Shown piece after piece: positions 33,965-43,667 of a stretch of 64,000 nucleotides of DNA; the stretch's first letter is position 1; every line of letters begins with the position of its first letter. The stretch is taken from the NCBI GenBank assembly GCA_022510745.1, contig JAFLSY010000002.1, forward strand, positions 1 to 64,000, given 5' to 3'. The notes beneath the pieces are model-generated. The model did no database searches. It had not been told where the DNA came from and worked only from the letters and a program-made list of their open reading frames with translations. The stretch comes from Lachnospiraceae bacterium (GTDB taxonomy: Bacteria; Bacillota; Clostridia; Lachnospirales; Lachnospiraceae). A program made the translations under genes and the position numbers.

Positions 33965-35278
33965 ATGAATTCGGTTTGGACAGAAACGGCAAATATGCCG
34001 CATTTTGAAACTTTAGAGGGTGAGGTTAAGACGGATGTACTCATAATCGGCGGCGGGATAACCGGCCTTTTGTGCGCCTATTTTTTAAAAGAACAGGGTG
34101 TGGATTATTTACTGGCGGAAGGACGAAGTATCTGCAGCGGCGTCACCAAGAATACTACGGCGAAGATTTCTGCCCAGCACGGTCTGATCTATGGGGATCT
34201 ATTGAAAAAGGCAGGAGAGGAAAAAGCAAAAATGTATCTGGATGCCAATCAAAAGGCAGTGGAGAAATATTTTGCACTCTGCAAAGACATGGACTGCGAT
34301 TTTGAAGAGAGAACCAATTATGTATATTCTGTAAGTGACAGAAGAAAGCTGGAGCAGGAGGTCTTGGCGCTTAAGAAAATCGGGTTTGATGCCCTGTTGC
34401 AGGATACAACGGAACTTCCCTTTTCTACAGTAGGGGCAGTAGGTTTTGCGCATCAGGCCCAATTTCATCCGTTAAAATTTCTGGCTAAAATTGCAGAAGG
34501 GCTGAATATTTACGAGAATACATTTGTGACAAAAATCTCAGAAAATACAGCTCTTACGGAAAAAGCACGCATCAACTTTGAGAGGGTGATTTTTGCCACT
34601 CATTTCCCTATAGACAATAAGCATGGAATGTATTTTCTAAAGATGTATCAGAACCGTTCCTATGTCATTGCATTGGAGAATGCTTTTCCGATAAAAAATA
34701 TGTATGTGGATGAGGATACGAAGGGGCTGTCCTTTAGAGGCTATGAAAATCTTTTATTATTGGGCGGAGGCTCCCATCGGACAGGAAAGCAGGGCGGTAA
34801 CTGGCAGGAATTGCGAGATTATGCGGGAAAATATTATCCTCGTGCCAAGGAGCGGTACTATTGGGCAACACAGGATTGTATGCCTTTGGACAACGTACCC
34901 TATATCGGAGTCTATGCAAAAAGTATGCCCCAGTGTTTGGTGGCAACGGGTTATCATAAATGGGGAATGACTACTGCTATGGCAGCCGCCATGCTCTTAA
35001 CAGATAAAATCATGGGAAAAGAGAATCCTTACGAGGCGGTATTTTGCCCTTCCCGAAGCATATGGAAACCGCAGCTTTTCGTAAATGGAGGAGAAACCAT
35101 AATCAATTTGTTAACGCCTACTACAAAGCGCTGTCCGCATTTAGGTTGTGCCTTAAAATGGAATAAAGCGGAGCATTCCTGGGACTGCCCCTGTCACGGC
35201 TCACGGTTTGCTGAGGATGGAGGTCTGATCGACAATCCGGCTAACGGGGATTGGAAGAGGGGATGTAACGGTAATTGA
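33965..35278 (+). CDS. FAD-dependent oxidoreductase with C-terminal Rieske domain
   Basis: 437 residues from ATG 33965, 6 bases after AAAGGGG. N-terminal DAO-type domain with FAD motif IIGGGITGLLCAYFL (about 24-38) and GGSHRTGKQGGNW, then a Rieske [2Fe-2S] domain with CPHLGC and WDCPCHGSRF. Same architecture as B. subtilis YhfW. Substrate unknown. A Rieske centre in an anaerobe suggests an electron-transfer rather than oxygenase role. Confidence 0.88.
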   Translation: MNSVWTETANMPHFETLEGEVKTDVLIIGGGITGLLCAYFLKEQGVDYLLAEGRSICSGVTKNTTAKISAQHGLIYGDLLKKAGEEKAKMYLDANQKAVEKYFALCKDMDCDFEERTNYVYSVSDRRKLEQEVLALKKIGFDALLQDTTELPFSTVGAVGFAHQAQFHPLKFLAKIAEGLNIYENTFVTKISENTALTEKARINFERVIFATHFPIDNKHGMYFLKMYQNRSYVIALENAFPIKNMYVDEDTKGLSFRGYENLLLLGGGSHRTGKQGGNWQELRDYAGKYYPRAKERYYWATQDCMPLDNVPYIGVYAKSMPQCLVATGYHKWGMTTAMAAAMLLTDKIMGKENPYEAVFCPSRSIWKPQLFVNGGETIINLLTPTTKRCPHLGCALKWNKAEHSWDCPCHGSRFAEDGGLIDNPANGDWKRGCNGN

Positions 35279-35359
35279 ATTTTTGCTTGGTGGTACGGTG
35301 GATTATGAGATCGTAACATGTGATGTTTCATAATACCATAAAAAGCACACGTAAGTTGA

Positions 35360-35388
35360 TTGTTATGCGATGGCTTGTGCGATATAAT
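35360..35388 (+). promoter_or_regulatory. Promoter of the acetyltransferase gene
   Basis: TTGTTA (35360-35365), 17 bases, TATAAT (35383-35388). Confidence 0.75.
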
Positions 35389-35441
35389 ATATCTTGTCTT
35401 GGGGCCGCAAGAATAAATAATAAATGATAAGGGGATGTAAA

Positions 35442-35894
35442 ATGTTACAATTTTCGAAAGCGGGCACATCGGATGCTTTAGTATTAAATGGAATCTCGAA
35501 ACGTGCATTTGACAGTGATGTGGAGGTGGGAGCTCCTTCTGTGGGAGGACCGCCCGGATATATGTCAATAGGATTTCATACAAAGATGGCAAGAGGAAAT
35601 CATCTGTACAAACTTGTAGAAGATGGTTTGATTGTAGGAGGAGCAATCTTGTTTCCCGATGGTGACAAAATTAATATTGCCAGAATATTTGTTGCTCCGG
35701 AGCATTTTAGAAAGGGATTTGGAGTGTTCATCATGAAGGAAATTGAAGAAAGGTTCCAAGAGGTAAAGACTTTTGTGTTGGATACGCCGCTTTGGAATGT
35801 TAGGACAAATCGATTCTACCAAAAGCTCGGATATATTGAATATAAACGAGATAGCGAATTTGCATATTACATAAAAACAGTTGATTCAAAATAA
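35442..35894 (+). CDS. GNAT family N-acetyltransferase
   Basis: 150 residues from ATG 35442 (site AAGGGGATG); an in-frame ATG at 35424 lacks a site. GNAT core with the acetyl-CoA loop IFVAPEHFRKGFGVFIMKEIE (the R/K-G-F-G element) and a C-terminal NVRTNRFYQKLGYIEYKR with the typical FY..GY. Target unknown. It has a separate promoter, so it may not belong to the oxidoreductase unit upstream. Confidence 0.85.
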   Translation: MLQFSKAGTSDALVLNGISKRAFDSDVEVGAPSVGGPPGYMSIGFHTKMARGNHLYKLVEDGLIVGGAILFPDGDKINIARIFVAPEHFRKGFGVFIMKEIEERFQEVKTFVLDTPLWNVRTNRFYQKLGYIEYKRDSEFAYYIKTVDSK

Positions 35895-36089
35895 AATTCG
35901 ATATATGTTTTGCATATTTTTTTAATATCATGTTTCACATATCATCGGATTATCAATTCATGTTTAAAGTTGCACGTTGTTATTGTAATTTCAAGTAATA
36001 TGTGGTCTAATAGTATTGATATTTATTCGGCACACGATATGCTGCCGATAGTGCCTCAAAGATGATTTCAGGAATCTTCAGGTGATGTA

Positions 36090-36230
36090 ATGAGCAGACG
36101 GAATATGATAAGAACAGTAGTATTTGGCGTGGGCATACTGTTGTTTATAGGTGGGATTTTTCAGGGCGGATATACTGACACTCTGCAAAAGGCTGTGAGA
36201 ATATGCATGGAGTGTATCGGCATTGGATAA
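36090..36230 (+). CDS. CD1871A-type CXXC-containing small protein
   Basis: 46-residue peptide from ATG 36090 (AGGTGAT site): one TM helix (TVVFGVGILLFIGGIFQGG) and a C-terminal RICMECIGIG with a CMEC pair. From memory it matches the CD1871A family found ahead of 4Fe-4S membrane proteins in Clostridia. It overlaps the next start by 8 bases. Likely a small redox partner at the membrane; that role is an inference. Confidence 0.75.
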   Translation: MSRRNMIRTVVFGVGILLFIGGIFQGGYTDTLQKAVRICMECIGIG

Positions 36231-37059
36231 GTTGAGTTTTAAGCGAAAATTGATACAGCTGGCATCGGCATTTATATACAATGCGAACCTACCGGGTTTT
36301 GCTTCAGGGAGTATATACAAGGGGGACTCGAAAGGGATATGTGTTCCGGGGCTGAACTGTTATTCCTGCCCGGGCGCTGTCGCAAGCTGTCCTTTAGGGG
36401 CGTTACAGAATGCAATTTCAAGCATGCCACGAAAAGCTCCTTTTTATATTGTCGGTTTTATATTGCTTGTCGGCTTGGTGTTTGGCAGAGTTGTATGCGG
36501 TTTTTTATGCCCATTCGGGCTGATACAGGAGCTTTTGTACAAGATTCCGACCCCGAAAGTCCAAAAGAGTAAGTTTACGAGAAAGTTGACGTGGATAAAA
36601 TATTTGATATTGACAGTTTTCGTGATAGCTTTACCTCTATGGTATGCTTTTGCGAAAGGACTGCCTGTGCCGACATTCTGCAAATATATCTGTCCTGCAG
36701 GTACGTTGGAAGGTGGAATATCGCTTGTTGTGATGAATGCGAACTTAAGAAAAGTGGCAGGTTTCCTATTTGGCTGGAAGACGATTGTCTGTATCGCAAT
36801 CCTTGTTTTATGCGTGTTCATGTACCGTGCATTTTGTAGATTTTTGTGTCCGCTGGGAGCGATATATTCACTGTTTGCGAAGATAGCACTGATTACGGTA
36901 TGGGTTGATGAAACGAAGTGCAGCGGCTGTGGCAAATGCGTATGTGAATGTAAAATGGATATAAAGAAGGTTGGCGATCGTGAGTGCATTCACTGTGGAC
37001 AGTGTATATCCTGTTGTCCGAAAAAATGTATTTTTTTAGGAAAAGAAAGGAAATCATAA
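36223..37059 (+). CDS. Membrane 4Fe-4S polyferredoxin (NapH/MauN-like)
   Basis: 278 residues from TTG 36223, coupled to the CXXC peptide. Several TM helices with paired Cys-rich loops typical of the NapH/CcoG-like group (CGFLCPFGLIQELLYK, CKYICPAGTLEGG, CRFLCPLGAIYSLF), and a C-terminal two-cluster ferredoxin domain (CSGCGKCVCECKMDI and CIHCGQCISCCPKKC). It would carry electrons across or along the membrane. Stop and next start overlap as TAATG. Confidence 0.9.
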   Translation: MDKLSFKRKLIQLASAFIYNANLPGFASGSIYKGDSKGICVPGLNCYSCPGAVASCPLGALQNAISSMPRKAPFYIVGFILLVGLVFGRVVCGFLCPFGLIQELLYKIPTPKVQKSKFTRKLTWIKYLILTVFVIALPLWYAFAKGLPVPTFCKYICPAGTLEGGISLVVMNANLRKVAGFLFGWKTIVCIAILVLCVFMYRAFCRFLCPLGAIYSLFAKIALITVWVDETKCSGCGKCVCECKMDIKKVGDRECIHCGQCISCCPKKCIFLGKERKS

Positions 37060-37598
37060 TGCGAAAAAGAATCATTATATTTATGACAATATTTGCTTTA
37101 TGTCTTAGTCTTACGGCGTGTGGGAATGGAAGTTCAAATAAGAATAATAATTTGTATGAGGCAGTAGCTGAGGGCGAAGAAATGCGTGACTTCACTGGCG
37201 AGCTGGTGGGCGGAGGCGAATTAAAACTTTCTGACCTGAAGGGCAAAGTAATACTGCTGAACTTCTGGGCGACGTGGTGTGGACCATGTGTGGGAGAAAT
37301 GCCTGCGTTTCCCAAACTTATGGAAAAATACGGCGATGATCTTGCACTGGTGACTGTAAACGTTGGCGAGGACGCAGAGACAATTCAGGAGTTTTTAGAT
37401 AAAAACAGCTATTCAGAACTGATAGTTTTTCTTGATGAAGATTACGCTATCAGCAACCTGTATCCCTCGGAAGGAATTCCATACACGATAATCATCGACC
37501 GTGAGGGCGTAATAAGTGCGACCCAACTGGGAGCTCATGATGCTGACACAATGTTTTATGAATACAGCAGTTTGATTGACACTGTCCTATTACCATAA
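37059..37598 (+). CDS. TlpA/ResA-like thioredoxin lipoprotein
   Basis: 179 residues from ATG 37059. Signal peptide with lipobox LSLTACG (Cys about 22), linker, then a thioredoxin fold with NFWATWCGPCVGEMPAF and cis-Pro in GIPYTIIID. Extracytoplasmic thiol reductase. The operon CXXC peptide / polyferredoxin / TlpA looks like a membrane electron-relay to extracytoplasmic disulfides. Confidence 0.92.
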   Translation: MRKRIIIFMTIFALCLSLTACGNGSSNKNNNLYEAVAEGEEMRDFTGELVGGGELKLSDLKGKVILLNFWATWCGPCVGEMPAFPKLMEKYGDDLALVTVNVGEDAETIQEFLDKNSYSELIVFLDEDYAISNLYPSEGIPYTIIIDREGVISATQLGAHDADTMFYEYSSLIDTVLLP

Positions 37599-37717
37599 TT
37601 GATTGGAGAGGTACGGCTCCAAATATAATCGTTATGAAAAGTCAGACTTTGTAGTATTAAAGTAATACATATCAGTCAACTGGTATCACTGCGGTAACGG
37701 GAAAGTGAGAGAAAACC

Positions 37718-39169
37718 ATGGGCGAGAAGAAGCAAAAAAATCCGATGCTGATAAGCGGTGTCATATGGGGCATTTCCCTGTTTCTTACTGCAGCTTATTA
37801 TCTGGTGCGGTATTTCCTGCCTGATGGCGTGGAATACCGAAACTGGCTGCAGGTAGTTGGTATTCTGTTTACCCTGCTGTGGATGCCGCTTACGTTCTTT
37901 GTCTTCCTGTTGTGCAGTATCTGGGTCTGGAATAAAAAGCGCAATGAAAGCCTGGTTGCATTACGGGTGGTTCTGACCGTTCTCACTGTGTTAGGCGGTC
38001 TGGGCAGCGCTGCCGTGTTATCACTGATCACGATTTTCCATCTCTTTGAAATGGGAATCGAGAGCAAGTTTACCGAAGGAATTCTTGTGGTACATGATTA
38101 TATGTTTGATAGCGATAATATGGGATTGTCCTATTATTCTTATGATGGGCCGGAGGGATTTTTTCTTAGGAGAGAATACGGTTCCATGACGGATATCGTA
38201 CTGATTACGTTAGAGGAAAAATACGATGAAAAATTCCGGATTTTAAATGTGGAGGAAGATAAGGTAACACATTACTGGGTAGCCTCCGTAGAGAATCCTA
38301 AGCTGTATTTTCCGGTAGGCATCGTATACGGACATGTGGTGGATGATTATCCTACGGGATGGGCATTTTGCAAAATGGAGGAGACGGCGGATGTGATCTG
38401 TCCTAAGAGAGAACTCACCATGGTACAGAAAAGTGTTACTGCCGAAACGGATACCTGTATCTTAATGTACTGCGAGGGTATTGGTGATATAGATTCCTGT
38501 TCAGAAGATGCGTCAATGCTGATCAATTCTGCATTGAGGGAAGAGTATCTCTGGGAGCCCGGCAGAAATGTGACCATGGAAATTGTGTGTACCATGGATG
38601 GTGCAATGGAAGAGAGTGTCTATCTCTATTTCGGCAACTATCGAAAACTTCAAGCGGAGTACGGGTATGAGGTAGATGCCTTCACAGACCCGAGTTTGAT
38701 TTACAAGCTGCTTTTGGACAAATATGATATCATGAGTGCTGAAATACAGACGGAAACGGGAGAGGAAAGTCCCATCACCCATGAGGATTCCACCTATTTC
38801 GTAGAGGGCGCTTACAAAGTACTCTATGAGGAGCTCCTTGCTTCAGGAGACTATGCTTATGACTGCCGCTATAATGCCAAGGGAAATTTCTACGGTTGGC
38901 TCTGTGAAGGTACCGGAACATTGGAGAGTGTGTCGGGTGTGGTCTTTGATTATGTGGAAACAGTAGTGTACGACCGCATATCCAAGAATAATAAATGTCA
39001 CTTGTTTGTGCACTATCGGACGTATTATCAGGACGGAGCAGAGTACACCACGGCGATTCTGGATATGTATGCGGTGGATATGGAAACAGGTGCGGTATAT
39101 ACTTCGGGCCGTCATGCATGGGCGGATGTGGGCAGTGCGGAATACCGTGAGGCCACGGGAGAGCCCTAA
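37718..39169 (+). CDS. Orphan membrane protein, 483 residues
   Basis: Three TM helices in the first 115 residues (GVIWGISLFLTAAYYLV, WLQVVGILFTLLWMPLTFF, VLTVLGGLGSAAVLSLITIF) followed by a large extracytoplasmic region (about 120-483) of beta character with several Cys-poor, Tyr/Asp-rich stretches. No family is recognised. Two palindromes lie in the leader, including GTATTA-AAG-TAATAC at 37654-37668. It is followed by rluF at 83 bases and may be an independent gene. Confidence 0.75.
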   Translation: MGEKKQKNPMLISGVIWGISLFLTAAYYLVRYFLPDGVEYRNWLQVVGILFTLLWMPLTFFVFLLCSIWVWNKKRNESLVALRVVLTVLTVLGGLGSAAVLSLITIFHLFEMGIESKFTEGILVVHDYMFDSDNMGLSYYSYDGPEGFFLRREYGSMTDIVLITLEEKYDEKFRILNVEEDKVTHYWVASVENPKLYFPVGIVYGHVVDDYPTGWAFCKMEETADVICPKRELTMVQKSVTAETDTCILMYCEGIGDIDSCSEDASMLINSALREEYLWEPGRNVTMEIVCTMDGAMEESVYLYFGNYRKLQAEYGYEVDAFTDPSLIYKLLLDKYDIMSAEIQTETGEESPITHEDSTYFVEGAYKVLYEELLASGDYAYDCRYNAKGNFYGWLCEGTGTLESVSGVVFDYVETVVYDRISKNNKCHLFVHYRTYYQDGAEYTTAILDMYAVDMETGAVYTSGRHAWADVGSAEYREATGEP

Positions 39170-39252
39170 CAGCATCCTGACAGTGCGGTAAAGTCGGGGT
39201 GGCAAAAGGAAACGGAAGAGAGCACCATGCCGGAAAAGACAGGAGGATAGTC

Positions 39253-39975
39253 ATGCCGGAGGATGGGATTCGTATAAATAAATATTTAGCCGCAAACGGG
39301 CTCTGTTCCCGCAGGGACGCAGATAAGCTGATCGCACGGGGAATTGTGACGATCAATGGCAAAAAAGCCGAAGCGGGGGATAAGGTTCAGGATGGTGACA
39401 GCGTGCAGGTAGGAAAGAAAGCCATTGCCGGAAAGCCCCAAAAAGTAGTACTGGCCTATTATAAACCTGTGGGCGTGGTCTGCAGCGAGCGGGATAAGCA
39501 TGCAGAGAAGCTGCTTATGAACATGATAAATTACCCGACGCGGGTCACCTATGCGGGACGTCTGGACAAGGATTCCGAAGGGCTTTTGCTCTTATCCAAT
39601 GACGGCGACCTGATACAGGCCATGATGAAAGGTTCCGCAGGCCATGAAAAGGAATACGTGGTAAAGACGGACAAGGAACTGACGGAGGACTTTCTTAGGA
39701 AAATGGAGCAGGGAGTCTATTTAAAGGAACTTGATAAGACCACCAGACCCTGCCGCATCATAAAAGAAGGAAAGTTTACTTTTCATATTGTTTTAACGCA
39801 GGGTCTCAACAGACAGATTCGCCGTATGTGCGATGCTTTGGGATATGAGGTAAAGCATTTAAAAAGAATCAGAGTGTTAAATATTACACTGGATGATCTG
39901 CAGGTCGGCCGTTACCGTGAACTGAAGGAAGAAGAACTGGCTGCTCTGTATAGGCAGTGTGGATTGCATAGATAG
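39253..39975 (+). CDS. rluF: 23S rRNA pseudouridine synthase RluF-like
   Basis: 240 residues from ATG 39253 behind AGGAGGATAG. S4 domain (INKYLAANGLCSRRDADKL) then the RsuA-family catalytic domain with GRLDKDSEGLLLLSNDGD (catalytic Asp) and LTQGLNRQIRRMCDALGYEV. The LDKDS form fits the RluF branch; RluB/RsuA are alternatives. Confidence 0.85.
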   Translation: MPEDGIRINKYLAANGLCSRRDADKLIARGIVTINGKKAEAGDKVQDGDSVQVGKKAIAGKPQKVVLAYYKPVGVVCSERDKHAEKLLMNMINYPTRVTYAGRLDKDSEGLLLLSNDGDLIQAMMKGSAGHEKEYVVKTDKELTEDFLRKMEQGVYLKELDKTTRPCRIIKEGKFTFHIVLTQGLNRQIRRMCDALGYEVKHLKRIRVLNITLDDLQVGRYRELKEEELAALYRQCGLHR

Positions 39976-39986
39976 AGGGATGTTTC

Positions 39987-41966
39987 ATGGAAAATGTAAA
40001 GCAGAACAGAATGAAGGAGCTGGTAGAGCAGTTAAAAGAGGCCTCCAGAGCTTATTATGCACAGGATAACGAGATCATGAGCAATTTGGAATATGACAGG
40101 CTCTATGATGAACTTGTGGCGTTAGAGAATGAAACTGGCATTGTGTTATCGGACAGTCCCACGGTTACGGTGGGCTATGAGTCCGTGGAGGAGCTGCCAA
40201 AGGAGCGGCACGAAAGTCCCATGCTTTCCCTTGGCAAAACCAAGAGCAGAGAGGAATTACAGGACTGGCTGCAGGGAAAACTTGCATTATTAAGCTGGAA
40301 GCTGGATGGTTTAACGGTTGTTTTGACCTATAATGCAGGAAATCTTGCAAAAGCGGTGACCAGAGGGAACGGAGAAATCGGGGAAGTAGTGACCAATAAT
40401 GCCCGTACTTTTAAGAATCTGCCCCTGTCAATCGCTTATAGGGGAGAACTGGTACTACGCGGAGAGGCTGTGATCACCTACTCTGATTTTGAAAAAATTA
40501 ATGCGGAAATACCAGAAGCGGAAGCCAAATATAAGAATCCCCGCAATCTTTGCAGCGGTTCGGTGAGACAGCTTAATAATGAAATCACGGCAGAGCGGAA
40601 CGTGCGGTTTTATGCGTTTTCGCTGGTGAAAGCCGAGGGTGTGGATTTTCAGAATTCCCGCAAGGCACAGATGGATTTTCTGCGGGAGCAGGGCTTTGAA
40701 GTGGTAGAGGCTGTTTCGGTAAAGCCGGATACCATTCAGGCGGCAATTGCCGATTTTGAGAGAAAGATTGAAACCTATGACGTGCCTTCGGACGGTCTGG
40801 TATTGACCTATGATGATATTGCTTATGGACAGTCCTTAGGCAGGACCGCTAAATTTCCCAGAGATTCCATTGCTTTTAAATGGGCGGATGAACTGCGGGA
40901 AACCACTTTGCAGGAAATTGAGTGGAGTCCCAGCAGAACGGGACTGATCAACCCGGTGGCGATTTTTGAACCGGTGGAGCTTGAGGGTACCACGGTCAGC
41001 AGGGCCTCCGTACACAATATCAGTATTTTACGGGGATTAAAGCTGGGTATCGGCGACAGGATCACGGTGTATAAGGCCAATATGATCATCCCGCAGATTG
41101 CGGAAAATCTCACCTGTTCCGATAATCTTGTACTGCCTGAGCATTGTCCCGTATGCGGCGGACTAACAGAGGTACGTAGCGTTAACGATACGGAGAGTCT
41201 TTACTGTACCAACCCGGACTGCGCGGCTAAACGGCTGAAGGCATTTACACTTTTTGTAAACAGGGATGCCTTAAACATTGACGGACTTTCCGAGGCTACG
41301 CTGGAGAAGTTTATTGCGAAAGGCTTTATTCATGATTTTGTGGATTTGTTCCATTTAACTGATTATAAGGAGCAGATCGTGGAAATGGAGGGCTTTGGTG
41401 AAAAATCTTATGCCAATTTGGCGGAGAGTATCGAGAGAGCCAGAAAGACCACGCTGCCCAGGTTGATTTACGGTCTCGGAATCGCCAATATCGGTCTGGT
41501 GAATGCCCGCATGCTGTGTAAGCATTTTGACTACAGGCTGGAGGGATTAATGGAAGCGGATACGGAGGAACTGAGTGCGATTGACGGTGTGGGAGAGGTC
41601 ATTGCGGCTGCTTTCGTAGACTATATGAAAGACGGTCTGAATCGTGATAGGCTCAATAAACTGGCGGAGGAACTGGAAATAGAAGTGCCCGTGATAAACG
41701 AAAACAACCAGACCTTAAACGGTCTTTCCTTTGTGGTGACCGGCAGTTTAAATCTCTACGAAAGCAGAAATGAATTAAAGGAAATCATAGAGAGTCTTGG
41801 CGGAAAGGTGACGGGAAGCGTAACCGGTAAAACAGAATGTCTGATCAACAATGATGTAACCTCATCTTCAACCAAGAATAAAAAAGCCAAAGAGCTGGAA
41901 GTACCGATCTTATCCGAAGAGGATTTCATACAAAAGTATTTAGGAGGAAGCAGTCATGCCAATTAA
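39987..41966 (+). CDS. ligA: NAD-dependent DNA ligase
   Basis: 659 residues with all domains: Ia ([21 protein letters not shown]), adenylation domain with active-site Lys in SWKLDGL, ARG/NRNLCSGS-like [12 protein letters not shown] fold, zinc finger (CPVCGG..., CTNPDC), HhH domain ([28 protein letters not shown]), C-terminal BRCT ([11 protein letters not shown]). Separated from rluF by 11 bases; last 11 bases overlap metA. Confidence 0.97.
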   Translation: MENVKQNRMKELVEQLKEASRAYYAQDNEIMSNLEYDRLYDELVALENETGIVLSDSPTVTVGYESVEELPKERHESPMLSLGKTKSREELQDWLQGKLALLSWKLDGLTVVLTYNAGNLAKAVTRGNGEIGEVVTNNARTFKNLPLSIAYRGELVLRGEAVITYSDFEKINAEIPEAEAKYKNPRNLCSGSVRQLNNEITAERNVRFYAFSLVKAEGVDFQNSRKAQMDFLREQGFEVVEAVSVKPDTIQAAIADFERKIETYDVPSDGLVLTYDDIAYGQSLGRTAKFPRDSIAFKWADELRETTLQEIEWSPSRTGLINPVAIFEPVELEGTTVSRASVHNISILRGLKLGIGDRITVYKANMIIPQIAENLTCSDNLVLPEHCPVCGGLTEVRSVNDTESLYCTNPDCAAKRLKAFTLFVNRDALNIDGLSEATLEKFIAKGFIHDFVDLFHLTDYKEQIVEMEGFGEKSYANLAESIERARKTTLPRLIYGLGIANIGLVNARMLCKHFDYRLEGLMEADTEELSAIDGVGEVIAAAFVDYMKDGLNRDRLNKLAEELEIEVPVINENNQTLNGLSFVVTGSLNLYESRNELKEIIESLGGKVTGSVTGKTECLINNDVTSSSTKNKKAKELEVPILSEEDFIQKYLGGSSHAN

Positions 41967-42861
41967 GACCCAAAGTGAATTGCCGGCAAAAGAGATATTG
42001 GAGAATGAAAATATATTTGTCATGGATGAAAAACGGGCAATGCATCAGGATATTCGTCCCCTGCAGGTCTGCATTTTGAATATCATGCCCGTAAAGCAGG
42101 ATACGGAATTGCAGCTGCTGCGGGCGCTTTCCAACAGTCCCTTGCAGGTGGATGTGACCTTTTTAAATGTGAAAAGCCACACCTCGTTAAACACTTCGGC
42201 TAACCATTTGAATAAATTTTATACCACGATAGACGATATTCAGAACAGTAAGTTTGACGGTCTGATCATCACGGGAGCGCCGGTAGAGGATATCAGCTTT
42301 GAAGAAGTGGACTACTGGGAAGAACTTTGCGGTATTATGGAGTGGTCAAAGACTCATGTGACCTCTACGCTGCATATCTGCTGGGGAGCACAGGCGGCGC
42401 TCTATTACCATTACGGCATTCAGAAAAAACAACTTCCGGAGAAGCTTTTCGGCGTCTATCCGCACAAGGTATCCAACCGCAAGATTCCTCTGGTGAGAGG
42501 CTTTGACGATATCTTTATGGCCCCTCACAGCAGACATACGGAAACCCCTTCGGCGGATATCCATGCCTGCAAGGAGCTTACCGTTTTAGCAGAATCTGAT
42601 GAAGCAGGGGTATATCTTGCCATTGCTCATGATGGGAAACAGATTTTTGTAAACGGACATCCCGAGTATGACCGCTATACGTTGCACAATGAGTATTACA
42701 GGGATTTAAACAAGGGACTGCCCATTCACATTCCGTACAATTATTATCCGGATGATAACCCGGAGAAAAAGCCTTTATTACAATGGCGTTCCCACAGCAA
42801 CAATCTTTACAGTAACTGGCTCAATTATTACGTATATCAGGTAACGCCCTATGAATTGTAG
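41956..42861 (+). CDS. metA: Homoserine O-acetyltransferase (MetA type)
   Basis: Acylates homoserine for methionine synthesis. 301 residues with AGGAGG before ATG 41956 and an 11-base overlap with ligA. Cys nucleophile in HICWGAQA, His/Glu in GHPEYDR. Residue 111 is Glu in TGAPVE; in this family Glu at 111 is reported to select acetyl-CoA and Gly selects succinyl-CoA, so this is an acetyltransferase (often metAA). No SAM riboswitch or S-box is present. Confidence 0.95.
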   Translation: MPIKTQSELPAKEILENENIFVMDEKRAMHQDIRPLQVCILNIMPVKQDTELQLLRALSNSPLQVDVTFLNVKSHTSLNTSANHLNKFYTTIDDIQNSKFDGLIITGAPVEDISFEEVDYWEELCGIMEWSKTHVTSTLHICWGAQAALYYHYGIQKKQLPEKLFGVYPHKVSNRKIPLVRGFDDIFMAPHSRHTETPSADIHACKELTVLAESDEAGVYLAIAHDGKQIFVNGHPEYDRYTLHNEYYRDLNKGLPIHIPYNYYPDDNPEKKPLLQWRSHSNNLYSNWLNYYVYQVTPYEL

Positions 42862-42920
42862 AATATGAACGCAGCGATGTGGATTTGAACGGCAAATATT
42901 TAGGAAAGAAGAGGATAGGT

Positions 42921-43637
42921 ATGAACAGAACAGGAAATACAATCAATTTTTGGCAGAGAATTCTCCCCGCATGGGTCTTGGTATGGGGTGTTTTATTACT
43001 GGCAGCCTGCGGTGCCGACCCCACAGCTTCTGTGGGACGGGGGGACTCCACGGCTGATGCGGACAGGGAGACCGGTGCAGATAACAGACAGGAGGAAACG
43101 GATCAAGCAGAAGGGGCAAACGAACAGGATGAACTGCTTTCCGGCAAGCACCATATTGAAATCTATATTCAGGATATGGGTGTTATTGCAGTGGAGCTGG
43201 ATGCGGACAGCGCTCCTATTACGGTTACCAATTTTGTAAATTTGGCACAGGACGGTTTTTATGACGGATTGACTTTCCACCGCATTATAAACGGGTTCAT
43301 GATGCAGGGCGGCGATCCTTTAGGGAGCGGTTTCGGCGGCTCTGATGAGAAAATAACAGGTGAGTTTTCCGATAACGGTATAGAAAATAATCTGTCCCAC
43401 ACCAGAGGCGCGATTTCCATGGCCCGCTCACAGGATTACAACAGCGCCAGTTCTCAGTTTTTTATCGTACATCAGGATTCCCCCCATTTGGACGGACAGT
43501 ATGCGGCTTTCGGCTATGTGACGGACGGGATGGATATTGTGGACGAAATCTGTGAAAATACGATAGTGCAGGATGGAAACGGTGCTGTGGCGTTGGAAGA
43601 TAGGCCTATTATTGAGAAGATAGAGGTTATCGATTGA
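42921..43637 (+). CDS. Cyclophilin-type peptidyl-prolyl isomerase, lipoprotein
   Basis: 238 residues from ATG 42921 (site AAGAGGATAGG). Signal peptide with lipobox LLLAACG, an acidic linker of about 40 residues, then a cyclophilin fold (TNFVNLAQDGFYDGLTFHRI, MMQGGDPLGSGFGG, ISMARSQDYNSASSQFFI). Extracytoplasmic folding helper. The linker (DRETGADNRQEETDQAEG) is low complexity. Confidence 0.94.
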   Translation: MNRTGNTINFWQRILPAWVLVWGVLLLAACGADPTASVGRGDSTADADRETGADNRQEETDQAEGANEQDELLSGKHHIEIYIQDMGVIAVELDADSAPITVTNFVNLAQDGFYDGLTFHRIINGFMMQGGDPLGSGFGGSDEKITGEFSDNGIENNLSHTRGAISMARSQDYNSASSQFFIVHQDSPHLDGQYAAFGYVTDGMDIVDEICENTIVQDGNGAVALEDRPIIEKIEVID

Positions 43638-43667
43638 CGGCGGACTACAGGAAGGAAAGGCGTAATT

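Noticed and set aside
41900..41960. SAM riboswitch or other methionine control upstream of metA
   Set aside because: metA overlaps ligA with only a ribosome site; no leader exists.
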